Assembly (NCBI GenBank): GCA_947454525.1
Contig: CANGJM010000012.1
Location: forward strand, 57,370 to 121,369
Length of the DNA: 64,000 nucleotides
Reading direction: 5' to 3'
From: Flavobacteriales bacterium
Lineage (GTDB): Bacteria > Bacteroidota > Bacteroidia > Flavobacteriales_D > Crocinitomicaceae
The position numbers and the translations under genes were made by a program. Shown piece by piece: positions 29,355 through 37,782 of the stretch; positions within the stretch are counted from its first letter, which is position 1, and each line of letters begins with the position of its first letter. The notes under the pieces were generated by a model that was not told the DNA's origin, made no database searches, and saw only the letters and a program-made list of their open reading frames with translations.

Positions 29355-30587
29355 TCACTTAAATGCAGCTAAATCTACATCTGCTAAAAGAAAGAAACTT
29401 CCCGTGACAAGTATGAGGTCTTGTTTTGGCACTTCCAACATGAGTTTCTTCACTGTTTCATTTACATTGTTGGACACCGAGGAAATACGAGGTTCGGATT
29501 TTTTAAGTGTAACTAAATCAACCACTTTTAAACTTCGATTATTGCGAAATTCGCAAAGGTGAATAAGTGCCTCCTCCGGAAAAAGCGATAAAATGGATGT
29601 GACATTTTTATCCTGAGAAGCTCCGTAAACGATGTGCAATTGATCAAATTGTATCGTTCTCAAGTCCATCAGTGTTGCCTGAATTCCATCTTGATTATGC
29701 GATACATCCAGGTAAATGAGTGGATTTTCACTCACTTTGGTCAATCTGCCAAATAAGCCCGTATTTGAATGAAGGTTTTGAAGTGCTTTTTGAATAGTTT
29801 CTTCTGAAAATGGGACGTTTAATTTTTGAAGCGCACAAAGCGCCGTTTTCAAGTTCGTTTTTTGATGTTCCGGAAGTTCAAGGCTTTCAATGATGTTCCA
29901 ATTTTCTTTATCAGCAAAAGAAATCGGTGCACTAAAACTGTTCGCTTTTTCTATGAAAAGTGCTTCAATTTCTTTCTGTGTTTGTCCAATAACAACGGGT
30001 TGACTTGACTTAATGATTCCGGCTTTTTCCATGGCAATTTCTGGAAGTGTTTCCCCCAAGAATTGGGTATGGTCAAGTCCAATATTTGTGATGACAGCAA
30101 TTTTGGACTGAAGTACATTGGTTGAATCAAGTCGTCCACCCATTCCCGTTTCGATTACCGCATAGGAACAATTGTTTCGCTGAAAATGGTCAATGGCCAT
30201 CGCGAAAGTCACCTCAAAGAAGCTAGGTTCGAAACCGAGGTGAAGATCAATCACTCGTTGACAAAAGTTCACCACAGAGGCTTCGTCAATCTGGACACCA
30301 TTGATTCGAATGCGCTCTCGAAAGTCGAAAATATGTGGCGAAGTAAACAAGCCGACTTTCTCGTTGTTTTCGGTCAATATGGAACTCATATAAGAACAAG
30401 TTGAACCTTTTCCATTTGTTCCAGCAACATGAATGACGGACATGTTTTCAGGGTAAACTCCTAGAAATTGAAGTAAGTCCGTGGTTTGTTTTAAGCCCGG
30501 TTTATACGCGCTGGCACCGTTGTTCTGATAGGATGGAAACTGATCAAAAAGCCAGGAAACGGCCTGTGTATACGTTTCGAATTTCAT
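29355..30587 (-). CDS. folC: Folylpolyglutamate synthase / dihydrofolate synthase
   Basis: FolC adds glutamate to dihydropteroate or folate. The 410-residue protein has the Mur-ligase-type ATP loop GTNGKGSTCSY at about 56-66, FTSPHIFDFRERIRING, VIETGMGGRLDSTN and VITNIGLDHTQFLG. The ATG at 30587 (MKFETYTQAVSWLF) is typical for the family; the long upstream frame overlaps nhaD and is rejected. It lies 2 bp after the nhaD stop, so it is likely co-transcribed with nhaD and the dehydrogenase. Confidence 0.95.
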   Translation of the reverse strand: MKFETYTQAVSWLFDQFPSYQNNGASAYKPGLKQTTDLLQFLGVYPENMSVIHVAGTNGKGSTCSYMSSILTENNEKVGLFTSPHIFDFRERIRINGVQIDEASVVNFCQRVIDLHLGFEPSFFEVTFAMAIDHFQRNNCSYAVIETGMGGRLDSTNVLQSKIAVITNIGLDHTQFLGETLPEIAMEKAGIIKSSQPVVIGQTQKEIEALFIEKANSFSAPISFADKENWNIIESLELPEHQKTNLKTALCALQKLNVPFSEETIQKALQNLHSNTGLFGRLTKVSENPLIYLDVSHNQDGIQATLMDLRTIQFDQLHIVYGASQDKNVTSILSLFPEEALIHLCEFRNNRSLKVVDLVTLKKSEPRISSVSNNVNETVKKLMLEVPKQDLILVTGSFFLLADVDLAAFK

Positions 30588-30589
30588 CC

Positions 30590-31945
30590 CTAAATCAATT
30601 GGACTAAAAATACGGCAATACCTGAAAAATAACCAAGTGCAGCCAATAAGGTTATGCGTTTTAAGTACCAGAAAAAGGAGATTTTCTCCATTCCCATGGC
30701 TACGACTCCAGCCGCAGATCCAATGATGAGCATCGATCCACCTGTTCCTGCTGCGAAAGCGATGAAATGCCAAATCTCATGGTCTAAAGCGAATTGGAAC
30801 ATTCCCATGGATGCAGCGACAATAGGAACGTTGTCAATAATAGCCGAGGCGACACCCAGTAAGGTGACGAATACATTCACATCCATGCTTTTTTGAACTT
30901 GAACTCCAAAACCGTAAATCATTCCCATGGACTCCATTGCGGCAATAGTCATCAGAATACCTAAAAAGAAAAGAATACTTGGTAGTTCGATTTTAGTAAG
31001 GGCCTTGAATGTTGGGCTAGTGTGGGAATTAGTTGCGTTAATATCAGTTAATGAAAACTGTCTTTTACTGATAATTTCTGCAACAATGGAAATCAGTCCT
31101 AATGAAAACATCATTCCCATGTAAGGAGGTAAATGTGTTGTCATTTTTATGATCGGTACAAGAATGATCAGAAATAAACCAAGAACTAAGATGACGACAC
31201 TTTGTTTTTTCGATTTTTCACTTTGTTCACTTTGTTGAATCGACCCTCTAAAAGCCTTCATTTTTGTAGCGATAACTAAAGGAACAAGTATGGATACAAG
31301 TGAAGGTAAGAAAAGATGAGAAATGAGACTTCCTGCATTTACTTTATGGTTCATCCACAACATCGTTGTTGTCACATCTCCAATGGGAGACCACGCGCCG
31401 CCAGCATTTGCTGCGATAATGATAAATCCAGCGTACCATTTTCGTAAGTCGGAATCTGTAACTATTTTTCTGAGAATGCTAATGAGAACAATCGTTGCGG
31501 TTAAATTATCGATTAACGCAGATAAGAAAAAGGCAAGCAGGCAAATGACCCAAAGAAGGACTAACTTACTTTTGGTTTTGATAAGCGATTTAAATACTTG
31601 AAAACCATCAAAGTGATCAATGATTTCCACGATGGTCATTGCACCGATTAAAAAGATGAGGATTTCACTGGTCTTCCCAAAATGGTGTAGTAAGGTACTT
31701 TCGATGAGTTCTCGCTTTTGAACGATGGAACCCGTTAATTCAGGAATGCTCAATTGTCCGCATTTTGGATCAATGAGCAAGCCGATGCTTGGATCGAGCC
31801 AAAGTGCTGGAACACCAATAAAAATCACGGCCCACGAAAGAACCATCATAAGTAGGGCAGGGACCAACTTATCGATTTTCAGTGTATGCTCCATGGTAAT
31901 TGCAGCATACCCAATAATGAAAATGAAGAAAATCGCTAAGTTCAT
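30590..31945 (-). CDS. nhaD: Na+/H+ antiporter NhaD
   Basis: This 451-residue integral membrane protein of the NhaD/ion-transporter superfamily exchanges sodium for protons. It has about 11-13 hydrophobic segments with conserved patches: LIDNLTATIVLISILRKIV, then AANAGGAWSPIGDVTTTMLW in the middle, and IIDNVPIVAASMGMFQ with AGTGGSMLIIGSAAGVVAMG near the C-terminus. It sits 3 bp after the dehydrogenase gene and 2 bp before folC. The operon partners do not suggest a shared pathway. Confidence 0.93.
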   Translation of the reverse strand: MNLAIFFIFIIGYAAITMEHTLKIDKLVPALLMMVLSWAVIFIGVPALWLDPSIGLLIDPKCGQLSIPELTGSIVQKRELIESTLLHHFGKTSEILIFLIGAMTIVEIIDHFDGFQVFKSLIKTKSKLVLLWVICLLAFFLSALIDNLTATIVLISILRKIVTDSDLRKWYAGFIIIAANAGGAWSPIGDVTTTMLWMNHKVNAGSLISHLFLPSLVSILVPLVIATKMKAFRGSIQQSEQSEKSKKQSVVILVLGLFLIILVPIIKMTTHLPPYMGMMFSLGLISIVAEIISKRQFSLTDINATNSHTSPTFKALTKIELPSILFFLGILMTIAAMESMGMIYGFGVQVQKSMDVNVFVTLLGVASAIIDNVPIVAASMGMFQFALDHEIWHFIAFAAGTGGSMLIIGSAAGVVAMGMEKISFFWYLKRITLLAALGYFSGIAVFLVQLI

Positions 31946-31948
31946 TTA

Positions 31949-33178
31949 TTACACCAATTGCTTCAAGGCAATTTCGAAGGCTGTTTTAGCAATGTTTGTT
32001 TTTGCGGAGTTTAATGCATGGGCTTCTTTCAAGGCATTGTAGATAATTGAACTCGTATCTTCAAAAATTAATTTATCCTCAATTGTTTCTAAATCGTTGC
32101 TCATTAAGTAAGCAAACACCCTCGCCATCCCACAATTGGCAATGAAATCAGGTATCAAGGAAAGGTTCGCATCTGCTTTCTCTGCGATTGGTCCGAAGAA
32201 AATTTCTTGGTCAGCAAAGGGAACATTTGCTCCAGAGGAGATTACTTGTAGTCCAGCAGCGAGGAGTTGGTTTAAATTTTCCTCAGAGAACATTCGACTA
32301 CCAGCGCAAGGAATAAAGACATCTGCAGGTGTGCTCCAAATACGCGCATTGACTTCGTCAAACGAAAGCATTTGGTCACTTTTTAATTCGTTTCCATTTT
32401 TAGAAAGGAACAATGTTTTTACTTCTTCGAAACTAAGTCCATCTTCTTTGATGATTCCACCGACACGGTCAATGATTCCAACTATTTTTGCTCCATTCAA
32501 GGCAAGGTAATAGGCCGCTGCGGACCCTACATTTCCCCATCCTTGAACAATCACTTTTTTATCTTTCACATCGCCACCCCACAAGGAGAAATAGTGACGA
32601 ATGGATTCCGAAACTCCGAATCCTGTTATCATATCGGCAACCACAAATTTTCTGGATACGTCCGGCGTTAAACTTTCGTCTTCAATTACCTTTAATACCC
32701 CACGTTGCAATTGACCAATACGGTTCATTTTCTGTGCTTCCTTCGGTTGAAAGTGTCCATTGAATACACCTTCCTGCGGATGCCAAACACCACATGATTC
32801 GGTGATTGGAATCACTTCGTGAATTTCATCCACGTTTAAATCACCACCAGTTCCGTAGTAATTCTTCAAAAGAGGACTCACAGCAGCGAACCAACGTTTC
32901 AAGACACCTTCTTTTCTCGGGTCTTTTGGATCAAAGTTAATTCCAGATTTCGCTCCACCAATTGCTGGTCCAGCAACGGTAAACTTCACTTCCATTGTTT
33001 TAGCTAAGGATTCTACCTCGCGTTTATCGAGTCCGACACGCATACGTGTACCACCGCCGGCAGCACCACCGCGAAGTGAGTTAATCACAACCCAACCTTC
33101 TGCTTCTGTTTCCGCATCTTTCCACTCAAAAACGATTTCAGGTCGTTTGTTCTCAAATTTTTGGAGTAAATCTTTCAT
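31949..33178 (-). CDS. Glu/Leu/Phe/Val dehydrogenase family protein
   Basis: The 409-residue NAD(P)-dependent amino acid dehydrogenase deaminates an amino acid to a 2-oxo acid or runs in reverse. It has the substrate-site block RGGAAGGGTRMRVG, the lysine motif GPAIGGAKSGINFDP, a Rossmann stretch VIVQGWGNVGSAAAYYLALNGAKIVGI, and NCGMARVFAYLM near the C-terminus. The usual PxGGAKGGI reads PAIGGAKSGI. The substrate cannot be assigned between glutamate, leucine and others. The start at 33178 was chosen because a promoter precedes it. It leads the nhaD-folC run. Confidence 0.88.
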   Translation of the reverse strand: MKDLLQKFENKRPEIVFEWKDAETEAEGWVVINSLRGGAAGGGTRMRVGLDKREVESLAKTMEVKFTVAGPAIGGAKSGINFDPKDPRKEGVLKRWFAAVSPLLKNYYGTGGDLNVDEIHEVIPITESCGVWHPQEGVFNGHFQPKEAQKMNRIGQLQRGVLKVIEDESLTPDVSRKFVVADMITGFGVSESIRHYFSLWGGDVKDKKVIVQGWGNVGSAAAYYLALNGAKIVGIIDRVGGIIKEDGLSFEEVKTLFLSKNGNELKSDQMLSFDEVNARIWSTPADVFIPCAGSRMFSEENLNQLLAAGLQVISSGANVPFADQEIFFGPIAEKADANLSLIPDFIANCGMARVFAYLMSNDLETIEDKLIFEDTSSIIYNALKEAHALNSAKTNIAKTAFEIALKQLV

Positions 33179-33198
33179 TTCTTTCGTTGTATAGGTTG

Positions 33199-33206
33199 CA
33201 AAATTA
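33199..33206 (-). promoter_or_regulatory. -7 box of the dehydrogenase-nhaD-folC unit
   Basis: Read leftward TAATTTTG, exact TAnnTTTG, 20 bp before the ATG at 33178. No clear -33 TTG. Confidence 0.45.
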
Positions 33207-33264
33207 GGAAAATGGTCCTTTAAAAGCAGGTTTTTAAAATTATTTTCCAACAATTCAACAAGGA

Positions 33265-34341
33265 CTATCCACCACGATGGTATACTCCTGTACAAAGTGC
33301 TTTTGAAGCACCGGTAACACTTGGAACATTTGTCGATTCTCCCCTTAAGTATCGAGCGCCTAAAAAGGCGAATACGATGGCTTCTTTAAAGTCGATGATC
33401 TGCTTTCGTGGAATCACACATTTTCCTTTGTAGTGATGAGCTAAAGTTTCGATGAAGAAAGCATTTTTTGCTCCACCACCGGTGATGTATACGGAAGGTA
33501 AATTTTCTTCGTTTAAAACACGTGCTACTTGAATGGCGACATGTTCGGTATGCGTTCGAAGTAAGTTTTCTAATGATTCTGTTTGATTCAATAGAGGCAT
33601 ATATTCCTGCAACAACCACTCTGTCCCGAGTGATTTTGGTCCTTTGCTTGCGTAGAACGGCAAAGAATTCAATGCGTCCAATATGGATTGATTGAGCACC
33701 CCAGATTTTGCTTTTTCTCCATTAAGGTCGAATTGCTTTCCAATTTGTTGCATAAAGAGATTGGAAGGTAAATTGGCCGGTGAAATGTCGAATGCTTGTA
33801 TGGTGTTGTTTTTTCTGAAGCTAATATTTGCGAAGCCACCAAGATTCAAGAAGGAGTCAGCCTCATCAGTGAATAATTCAAAGTCCCCAATTGGCACTAG
33901 CGGAGCTCCTTGTCCGCCAGCAATGACATCTAAACTTCTGAAATCATTGATGACAGGTATCCCAGTATGAAAAGCAATGGTGGAACCACAGGCGATTTGA
34001 AGTGTAAATCCATTTTGCGGTTGATGAAAAATCGTTTGTCCATGTGAGGCAATCGCATCAATGTGATTTTTTTCCAACTGATGTTCCTTCATGAATTGCA
34101 GGACACAATCGGCAAAGAACGTTCCCAGTTCTTTGTCCAAAATGAACAATTGTTCAGCAGACATTTTCGTCGCAAGATTAAGTTTTTTCAATAGCGCATC
34201 TTGGAGCTCAAAGGTACGTGCATGCTTCAATTCATAGTGAATTTTATCACCTTGAAATTCAAAGGAAACATGAGCAATGTCTAATCCATCGAGTGAGGTA
34301 CCAGACATAAGTCCCAAAATCTCCATTTTATTCCTATTCAT
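33265..34341 (-). CDS. anmK: Anhydro-N-acetylmuramic acid kinase
   Basis: AnmK phosphorylates and opens anhydro-MurNAc during cell-wall recycling. The 358-residue protein has the N-terminal ATP-site motif EILGLMSGTSLDGLDIAHV, ASHGQTIFHQP, INDFRSLDVIAGGQGAPLVPIGD, FLNLGGFANIS and VYITGGGAKNAFFIETL. In-frame ATGs exist at 34350, 34341 and 34326; I used 34341 because family members usually have about 9 residues before GLMSG. It diverges from the acyl-CoA dehydrogenase gene. Confidence 0.94.
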   Translation of the reverse strand: MNRNKMEILGLMSGTSLDGLDIAHVSFEFQGDKIHYELKHARTFELQDALLKKLNLATKMSAEQLFILDKELGTFFADCVLQFMKEHQLEKNHIDAIASHGQTIFHQPQNGFTLQIACGSTIAFHTGIPVINDFRSLDVIAGGQGAPLVPIGDFELFTDEADSFLNLGGFANISFRKNNTIQAFDISPANLPSNLFMQQIGKQFDLNGEKAKSGVLNQSILDALNSLPFYASKGPKSLGTEWLLQEYMPLLNQTESLENLLRTHTEHVAIQVARVLNEENLPSVYITGGGAKNAFFIETLAHHYKGKCVIPRKQIIDFKEAIVFAFLGARYLRGESTNVPSVTGASKALCTGVYHRGG

Positions 34342-34367
34342 TTCTTTCATGCTTGGCAGAATTCGAT

Positions 34368-34375
34368 TATTTTTG
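34368..34375 (+). promoter_or_regulatory. -7 box of the acyl-CoA dehydrogenase promoter
   Basis: TATTTTTG, exact match, 24 bp before the ATG at 34400. A TTG lies only 11 bp upstream, too close for a normal -33 element. Confidence 0.4.
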
Positions 34376-34399
34376 TTCAAAATTAAAAAATCAATCAAC

Positions 34400-35542
34400 A
34401 TGAATTTTGAATTGACAGAAGAACAATTAGCGGTAAAGGAAGCAGCTAGAGATTTTGCACAAAACGTATTGAAACCTGGAGTTATCGATCGCGATAACAA
34501 TCAGCGTTTTCCAGCTGAAGAAATCAAGCAATTAGCTGAGCTTGGATTTATGGGAATGATGGTTGATCCGAAATACGGCGGAAGCGGTATGGACACGATG
34601 TCCTATGTTTTAGCAATGGAAGAAATCTCTAAAGTAGATGCTTCTGCATCTGTTTGTATGTCTGTGAATAATTCATTGGTTTGTTGGGGATTGGAGAAAT
34701 ACGCTTCAGAAGAACAAAAACAAAAATTCCTTGTGCCTTTAGCTACAGGAGAAAAAATCGGTGCATTTTGTTTATCAGAGCCAGAAGCTGGTTCCGATGC
34801 AACATCTCAACGCACAACGGCGATTGATATGGGAGATTACTATTTGGTGAACGGTACAAAAAACTGGATCACGAATGGATCATCAGCATCAACGTACTTA
34901 GTGATTGCACAAACAAATACAGAACTTGGTCACAAAGGAATCAATGCTTTAATCATCGAAAGAGGCATGGAAGGATTCATCGTTGGAGCGAAGGAAGACA
35001 AAATGGGAATTCGTGGAAGTGATACGCATACCTTGTTATTCAACGACGTAAAAGTTCCAAAAGCGAATCGCATTGGAGATGACGGATTTGGATTTACTTT
35101 CGCAATGAAAGTTTTAAGTGGTGGACGAATCGGAATTGCTGCTCAAGCTTTAGGAATTGCCGCTGGTGGACTTGAGTTGGCACTTGCTTATTCAAAGGAA
35201 CGTAAGGCATTTGGTAAAGAAATTTACAAGCACCAAGCAATTGCCTTTAAGTTGGCAGATATGGCGACTGAAATTGAAGCTGCACGTTTACTTGTATACA
35301 GATCTGCTGCTGATAAAGATGCAGGAAGAAATTACGACCAATCAAGTGCGATGGCGAAATTGTATGCATCGAAAGTCGCAATGGAACAAACCGTTGAGGC
35401 AGTTCAGATTCACGGAGGATATGGTTTTGTGAAAGAATACCATGTTGAACGTTTGATGCGTGATGCGAAAATTACACAGATTTACGAAGGAACTTCTGAA
35501 GTTCAGAAAATCGTTATTTCTCGCGGACTTTTAGCAGATTAA
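34400..35542 (+). CDS. Acyl-CoA dehydrogenase
   Basis: The 380-residue flavoenzyme introduces a 2,3-double bond into acyl-CoA substrates. It has the start NFELTEEQLAVKEAARDFAQ, the FAD/substrate block GAFCLSEPEAGSDATSQ, ITNGSSASTYLVIAQT, GIRGSDTHTLLFNDVKVP and the C-terminal GGYGFVKEYHVERLMRDAK, then IYEGTSEVQKIVISR, in which the catalytic glutamate of IYEGT lies. It resembles short/branched-chain or butyryl-CoA types; chain length is not readable. The ATG at 34400 is chosen because the upstream frame covers anmK start codons. The next gene follows 19 bp downstream. Confidence 0.95.
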   Translation: MNFELTEEQLAVKEAARDFAQNVLKPGVIDRDNNQRFPAEEIKQLAELGFMGMMVDPKYGGSGMDTMSYVLAMEEISKVDASASVCMSVNNSLVCWGLEKYASEEQKQKFLVPLATGEKIGAFCLSEPEAGSDATSQRTTAIDMGDYYLVNGTKNWITNGSSASTYLVIAQTNTELGHKGINALIIERGMEGFIVGAKEDKMGIRGSDTHTLLFNDVKVPKANRIGDDGFGFTFAMKVLSGGRIGIAAQALGIAAGGLELALAYSKERKAFGKEIYKHQAIAFKLADMATEIEAARLLVYRSAADKDAGRNYDQSSAMAKLYASKVAMEQTVEAVQIHGGYGFVKEYHVERLMRDAKITQIYEGTSEVQKIVISRGLLAD

Positions 35543-35561
35543 TTCATTTAATAAACATCAT

Positions 35562-36086
35562 ATGTTAGCTCCTTTTAATCTTCAAAAGTGGATCGATGAA
35601 AACAGAGATTTACTCAAACCACCTGTATCAAATAAGAATTTATACAAAGAGGCTGGAGATTTTATTGTGATGGTTGTTGCTGGCCCTAATGCCAGAAAGG
35701 ACTATCACTACAATGAAGGGGAGGAGCTATTCTATCAAATAGAAGGAGATATTACCGTGCGTGTTCAGGAAGATGGTCAAGCGAAAGACGTAATCATCAA
35801 GGAGGGAGAAATGTTTTTACTCCCAGCGAACACGCCACATTCTCCATCGAGAGGAGAAAACACGGTTGGATTAGTTATCGAACGAGTGCGTAAGGGAACG
35901 GATATGCAAGATGGACTGATGTGGTTCTGTGAAAAATGCAATCATCACTTAAAAACGTATCGTTTTCCTTTAGAAAATATTGAAAAGGATTTTATTCCTC
36001 GATTCAAGGAATTTTATGGATCTGAAGAAATGAGAACATGTGATAATTGTTCTCACGTCATGGACGTTGATCCAAATTTCGTCTAG
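35562..36086 (+). CDS. nbaC: 3-hydroxyanthranilate 3,4-dioxygenase
   Basis: This non-haem iron enzyme opens the ring of 3-hydroxyanthranilate in tryptophan degradation. The 174-residue cupin has likely iron ligands His49, Glu55 and His93 (DYHYNEGEELFYQ; PANTPHSP), likely substrate arginines R45 and R97, and the bacterial C-terminal metal site with Cys123/Cys126 (FCEKC) and Cys160/Cys163 (TCDNC). No other kynurenine genes are in the window. It probably shares a transcript with the acyl-CoA dehydrogenase. Confidence 0.95.
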   Translation: MLAPFNLQKWIDENRDLLKPPVSNKNLYKEAGDFIVMVVAGPNARKDYHYNEGEELFYQIEGDITVRVQEDGQAKDVIIKEGEMFLLPANTPHSPSRGENTVGLVIERVRKGTDMQDGLMWFCEKCNHHLKTYRFPLENIEKDFIPRFKEFYGSEEMRTCDNCSHVMDVDPNFV

Positions 36087-36106
36087 AAATAAAAGTTGGA
36101 TTTACC

Positions 36107-36538
36107 TTATTGAGGTTGGTACGTATAGCGGTGAGACTCTCCCGTTTGGAAAATATCTTCTACAATCACTAATTCTTTATTGTGCAATTCTTTGATGCTG
36201 TATTCGTGCGTCGGTTTCGATGTCGTGTCTTCGTAGAAATAAAGTGTTTCATCTTTTTCTGCGAATTCCCAACGACCATTTGAATATTCACCTTGAATTT
36301 GTCCTAAAGCGTTGAAGGTTTTGGACATAGAATAGGTTCCATCTTTATCAATGCTAAGTTTTGTGGTGTAATCAGCGTCAAATGCGTTGTTTCCACTTAC
36401 GGAGTATGCTTTCAATTCCCAATCATTACACAAACGTGCTTTTCTTGTTAACATAGAATAATTAGGACCTTCGCTGTATTTATTACAAGAAGAAAATAAC
36501 AAAGTCGAGATAAAAAGGGCTGCAAGTACGATTCTCAT
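36107..36538 (-). CDS. Small lipoprotein, lipocalin-like
   Basis: I do not recognise this gene by name. The 143-residue protein has a lipoprotein signal (MRIVLAALFISTLLFSSC, lipobox LFSSC). The rest is beta-rich, with CNDWELKAYSVSG, GTYSMSKTF, NGRWEFAEKDETLYFYE and a final SHRYTYQP strand, which looks like the lipocalin-like domains common in Bacteroidota lipoproteins. It diverges from the heavy-metal-domain gene. Confidence 0.72.
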   Translation of the reverse strand: MRIVLAALFISTLLFSSCNKYSEGPNYSMLTRKARLCNDWELKAYSVSGNNAFDADYTTKLSIDKDGTYSMSKTFNALGQIQGEYSNGRWEFAEKDETLYFYEDTTSKPTHEYSIKELHNKELVIVEDIFQTGESHRYTYQPQ

Positions 36539-36552
36539 GATTCAGTTTTTTT

Positions 36553-36560
36553 CAAATGTA
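36553..36560 (-). promoter_or_regulatory. -7 box of the small lipoprotein gene
   Basis: Read leftward TACATTTG, exact match, 14 bp before the ATG at 36538. It is divergent from the box at 36594. Confidence 0.45.
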
Positions 36561-36593
36561 CTAAACAAACTGCAATTTTCAGCATAAACTTCG

Positions 36594-36601
36594 TAATTTT
36601 G
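36594..36601 (+). promoter_or_regulatory. -7 box of the heavy-metal-domain gene
   Basis: TAATTTTG, then 4 bp, then the ATG at 36606. No clear -33 TTG. It belongs to the leaderless-type group. Confidence 0.5.
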
Positions 36602-36605
36602 TAGA

Positions 36606-36971
36606 ATGAAAATGTTCATCTATTCTCTTGCCGTTGCTGTGCTTTTTTCTTGTCAAGAAACAAATGAAAAGTCAAAACCATTATCTGATAAAAAGACAAA
36701 GGCCATTGAAGTTCAAGCAAATAGTCAGGCTGACTTTGCGGTTGAAGGAATGGTTTGTCAAATGGGTTGTGGTGGATCGATACGAAAAGAACTTAAAATG
36801 ACTGGTTCCGTTGAACGAGTTGAAGTAAATTTTGTGGAAGAACAAAAGGAGCAAGTTGTTCATGTTCAGTATGATTCTACGTTGATAACAACTCAGAAAA
36901 TTACTGCGATTTTAAACAGTATCAATGACCGACAATTCAAAGCGAGCCTCATTTCTAAAAAGGTTCTATAA
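36606..36971 (+). CDS. Lipoprotein with a heavy-metal-associated-like domain
   Basis: The 121-residue protein has a lipobox-like N-terminus (SLAVAVLFSC, Cys16) and a single HMA-like domain. The core motif is AVEGMVCQMGCGGSIRKEL followed by VNFVEEQKEQVVHVQYDS. The standard HMA motif is GMxCxxC; here the two cysteines are 4 residues apart (CQMGC), so the copper site is altered. It may bind metal at the cell envelope. The hydrolase gene overlaps by 1 bp (TAATG). Confidence 0.78.
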   Translation: MKMFIYSLAVAVLFSCQETNEKSKPLSDKKTKAIEVQANSQADFAVEGMVCQMGCGGSIRKELKMTGSVERVEVNFVEEQKEQVVHVQYDSTLITTQKITAILNSINDRQFKASLISKKVL

Positions 36972-37732
36972 TGGAATTGTATTATCGAGAAATAGGGGAG
37001 GGACAACCTCTAGTCATTTTACACGGACTTTTCGGTTTTTCGGATAATTGGCAAACACAAGCAAAGAAGTTTTCAGAGTATTACCGCGTAATCTTGGTGG
37101 ATTTAAGAAACCACGGACATTCGCCATGGTCTTCAGATTTTTCTTATCCAATAATGGTGGAAGACCTCGTTCGCTTATTTCAAAAGTTGGATTTACAGCA
37201 GGTTATTTTACTAGGACACTCTATGGGTGGAAAAGTTGCGATGCATCTTGCGCAGAGATACCCGGAATACGTTGAGAAACTGATTGTAGTGGACATGGGT
37301 GTTAAATCCTACCCGATGCATCACCAGCACATACTTGAGGCCTTTAATCGCATTGATTTGAATAAGCTTTCCGCTCGAAGCGAAGCAGAACAGATATTGA
37401 AGCAATTTATAGATTCGGAAGGCGTTCGTCAGTTTTTGTTGAAGAACCTTTATTGGAGAGAAAAAGGAAAGCTTTCATGGCGCTTAAACTTTCCGGTACT
37501 GGAGGCAGCGATGCCAGAGATATTGAGTGCTCTTCCAGAAGATGAGGTAATGATTACCACCTTGTTTATTCGTGGAGCGTTGTCCAATTATATTTTGGAT
37601 GAAGACATTCCTGTCATAGAATCTTATTTTCCAGACTCAACCTTAGTTAGCATTGAAAATGCTGGTCACTGGGTACATGCTGAAGCGCCAGATGACTTTG
37701 TTGATTGTGTTCTTGGATTTTGTTTGAGATAA
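36971..37732 (+). CDS. Alpha/beta hydrolase
   Basis: This is a YbfF-like esterase fold of 253 residues. The nucleophile elbow is GHSMGGKVA (Ser84), the oxyanion region is HGLFGFSDNW, and VSIENAGHWVHAEAP carries the probable catalytic histidine. The 'LVDLRNHGHSPWS' segment is typical of this family. The substrate is unknown. It starts within the stop of the preceding metal-domain lipoprotein and ends at a shared terminator with the T9SS cargo gene. Confidence 0.87.
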   Translation: MELYYREIGEGQPLVILHGLFGFSDNWQTQAKKFSEYYRVILVDLRNHGHSPWSSDFSYPIMVEDLVRLFQKLDLQQVILLGHSMGGKVAMHLAQRYPEYVEKLIVVDMGVKSYPMHHQHILEAFNRIDLNKLSARSEAEQILKQFIDSEGVRQFLLKNLYWREKGKLSWRLNFPVLEAAMPEILSALPEDEVMITTLFIRGALSNYILDEDIPVIESYFPDSTLVSIENAGHWVHAEAPDDFVDCVLGFCLR

Positions 37733-37733
37733 A

Positions 37734-37760
37734 AAAAACCGCCCATTTCTGAGCGGTTTC
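37734..37760. terminator. Terminator shared by hydrolase and T9SS cargo
   Basis: The arms AAACCGC (37736-37742) and GCGGTTT (37753-37759) form the stem, with a T-run on the leftward strand (A8 at 37731-37738). It ends the leftward cargo gene and possibly also the rightward hydrolase gene. Confidence 0.7.
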
Positions 37761-37782
37761 CCAATTAGTTAATTCGAGGTTC

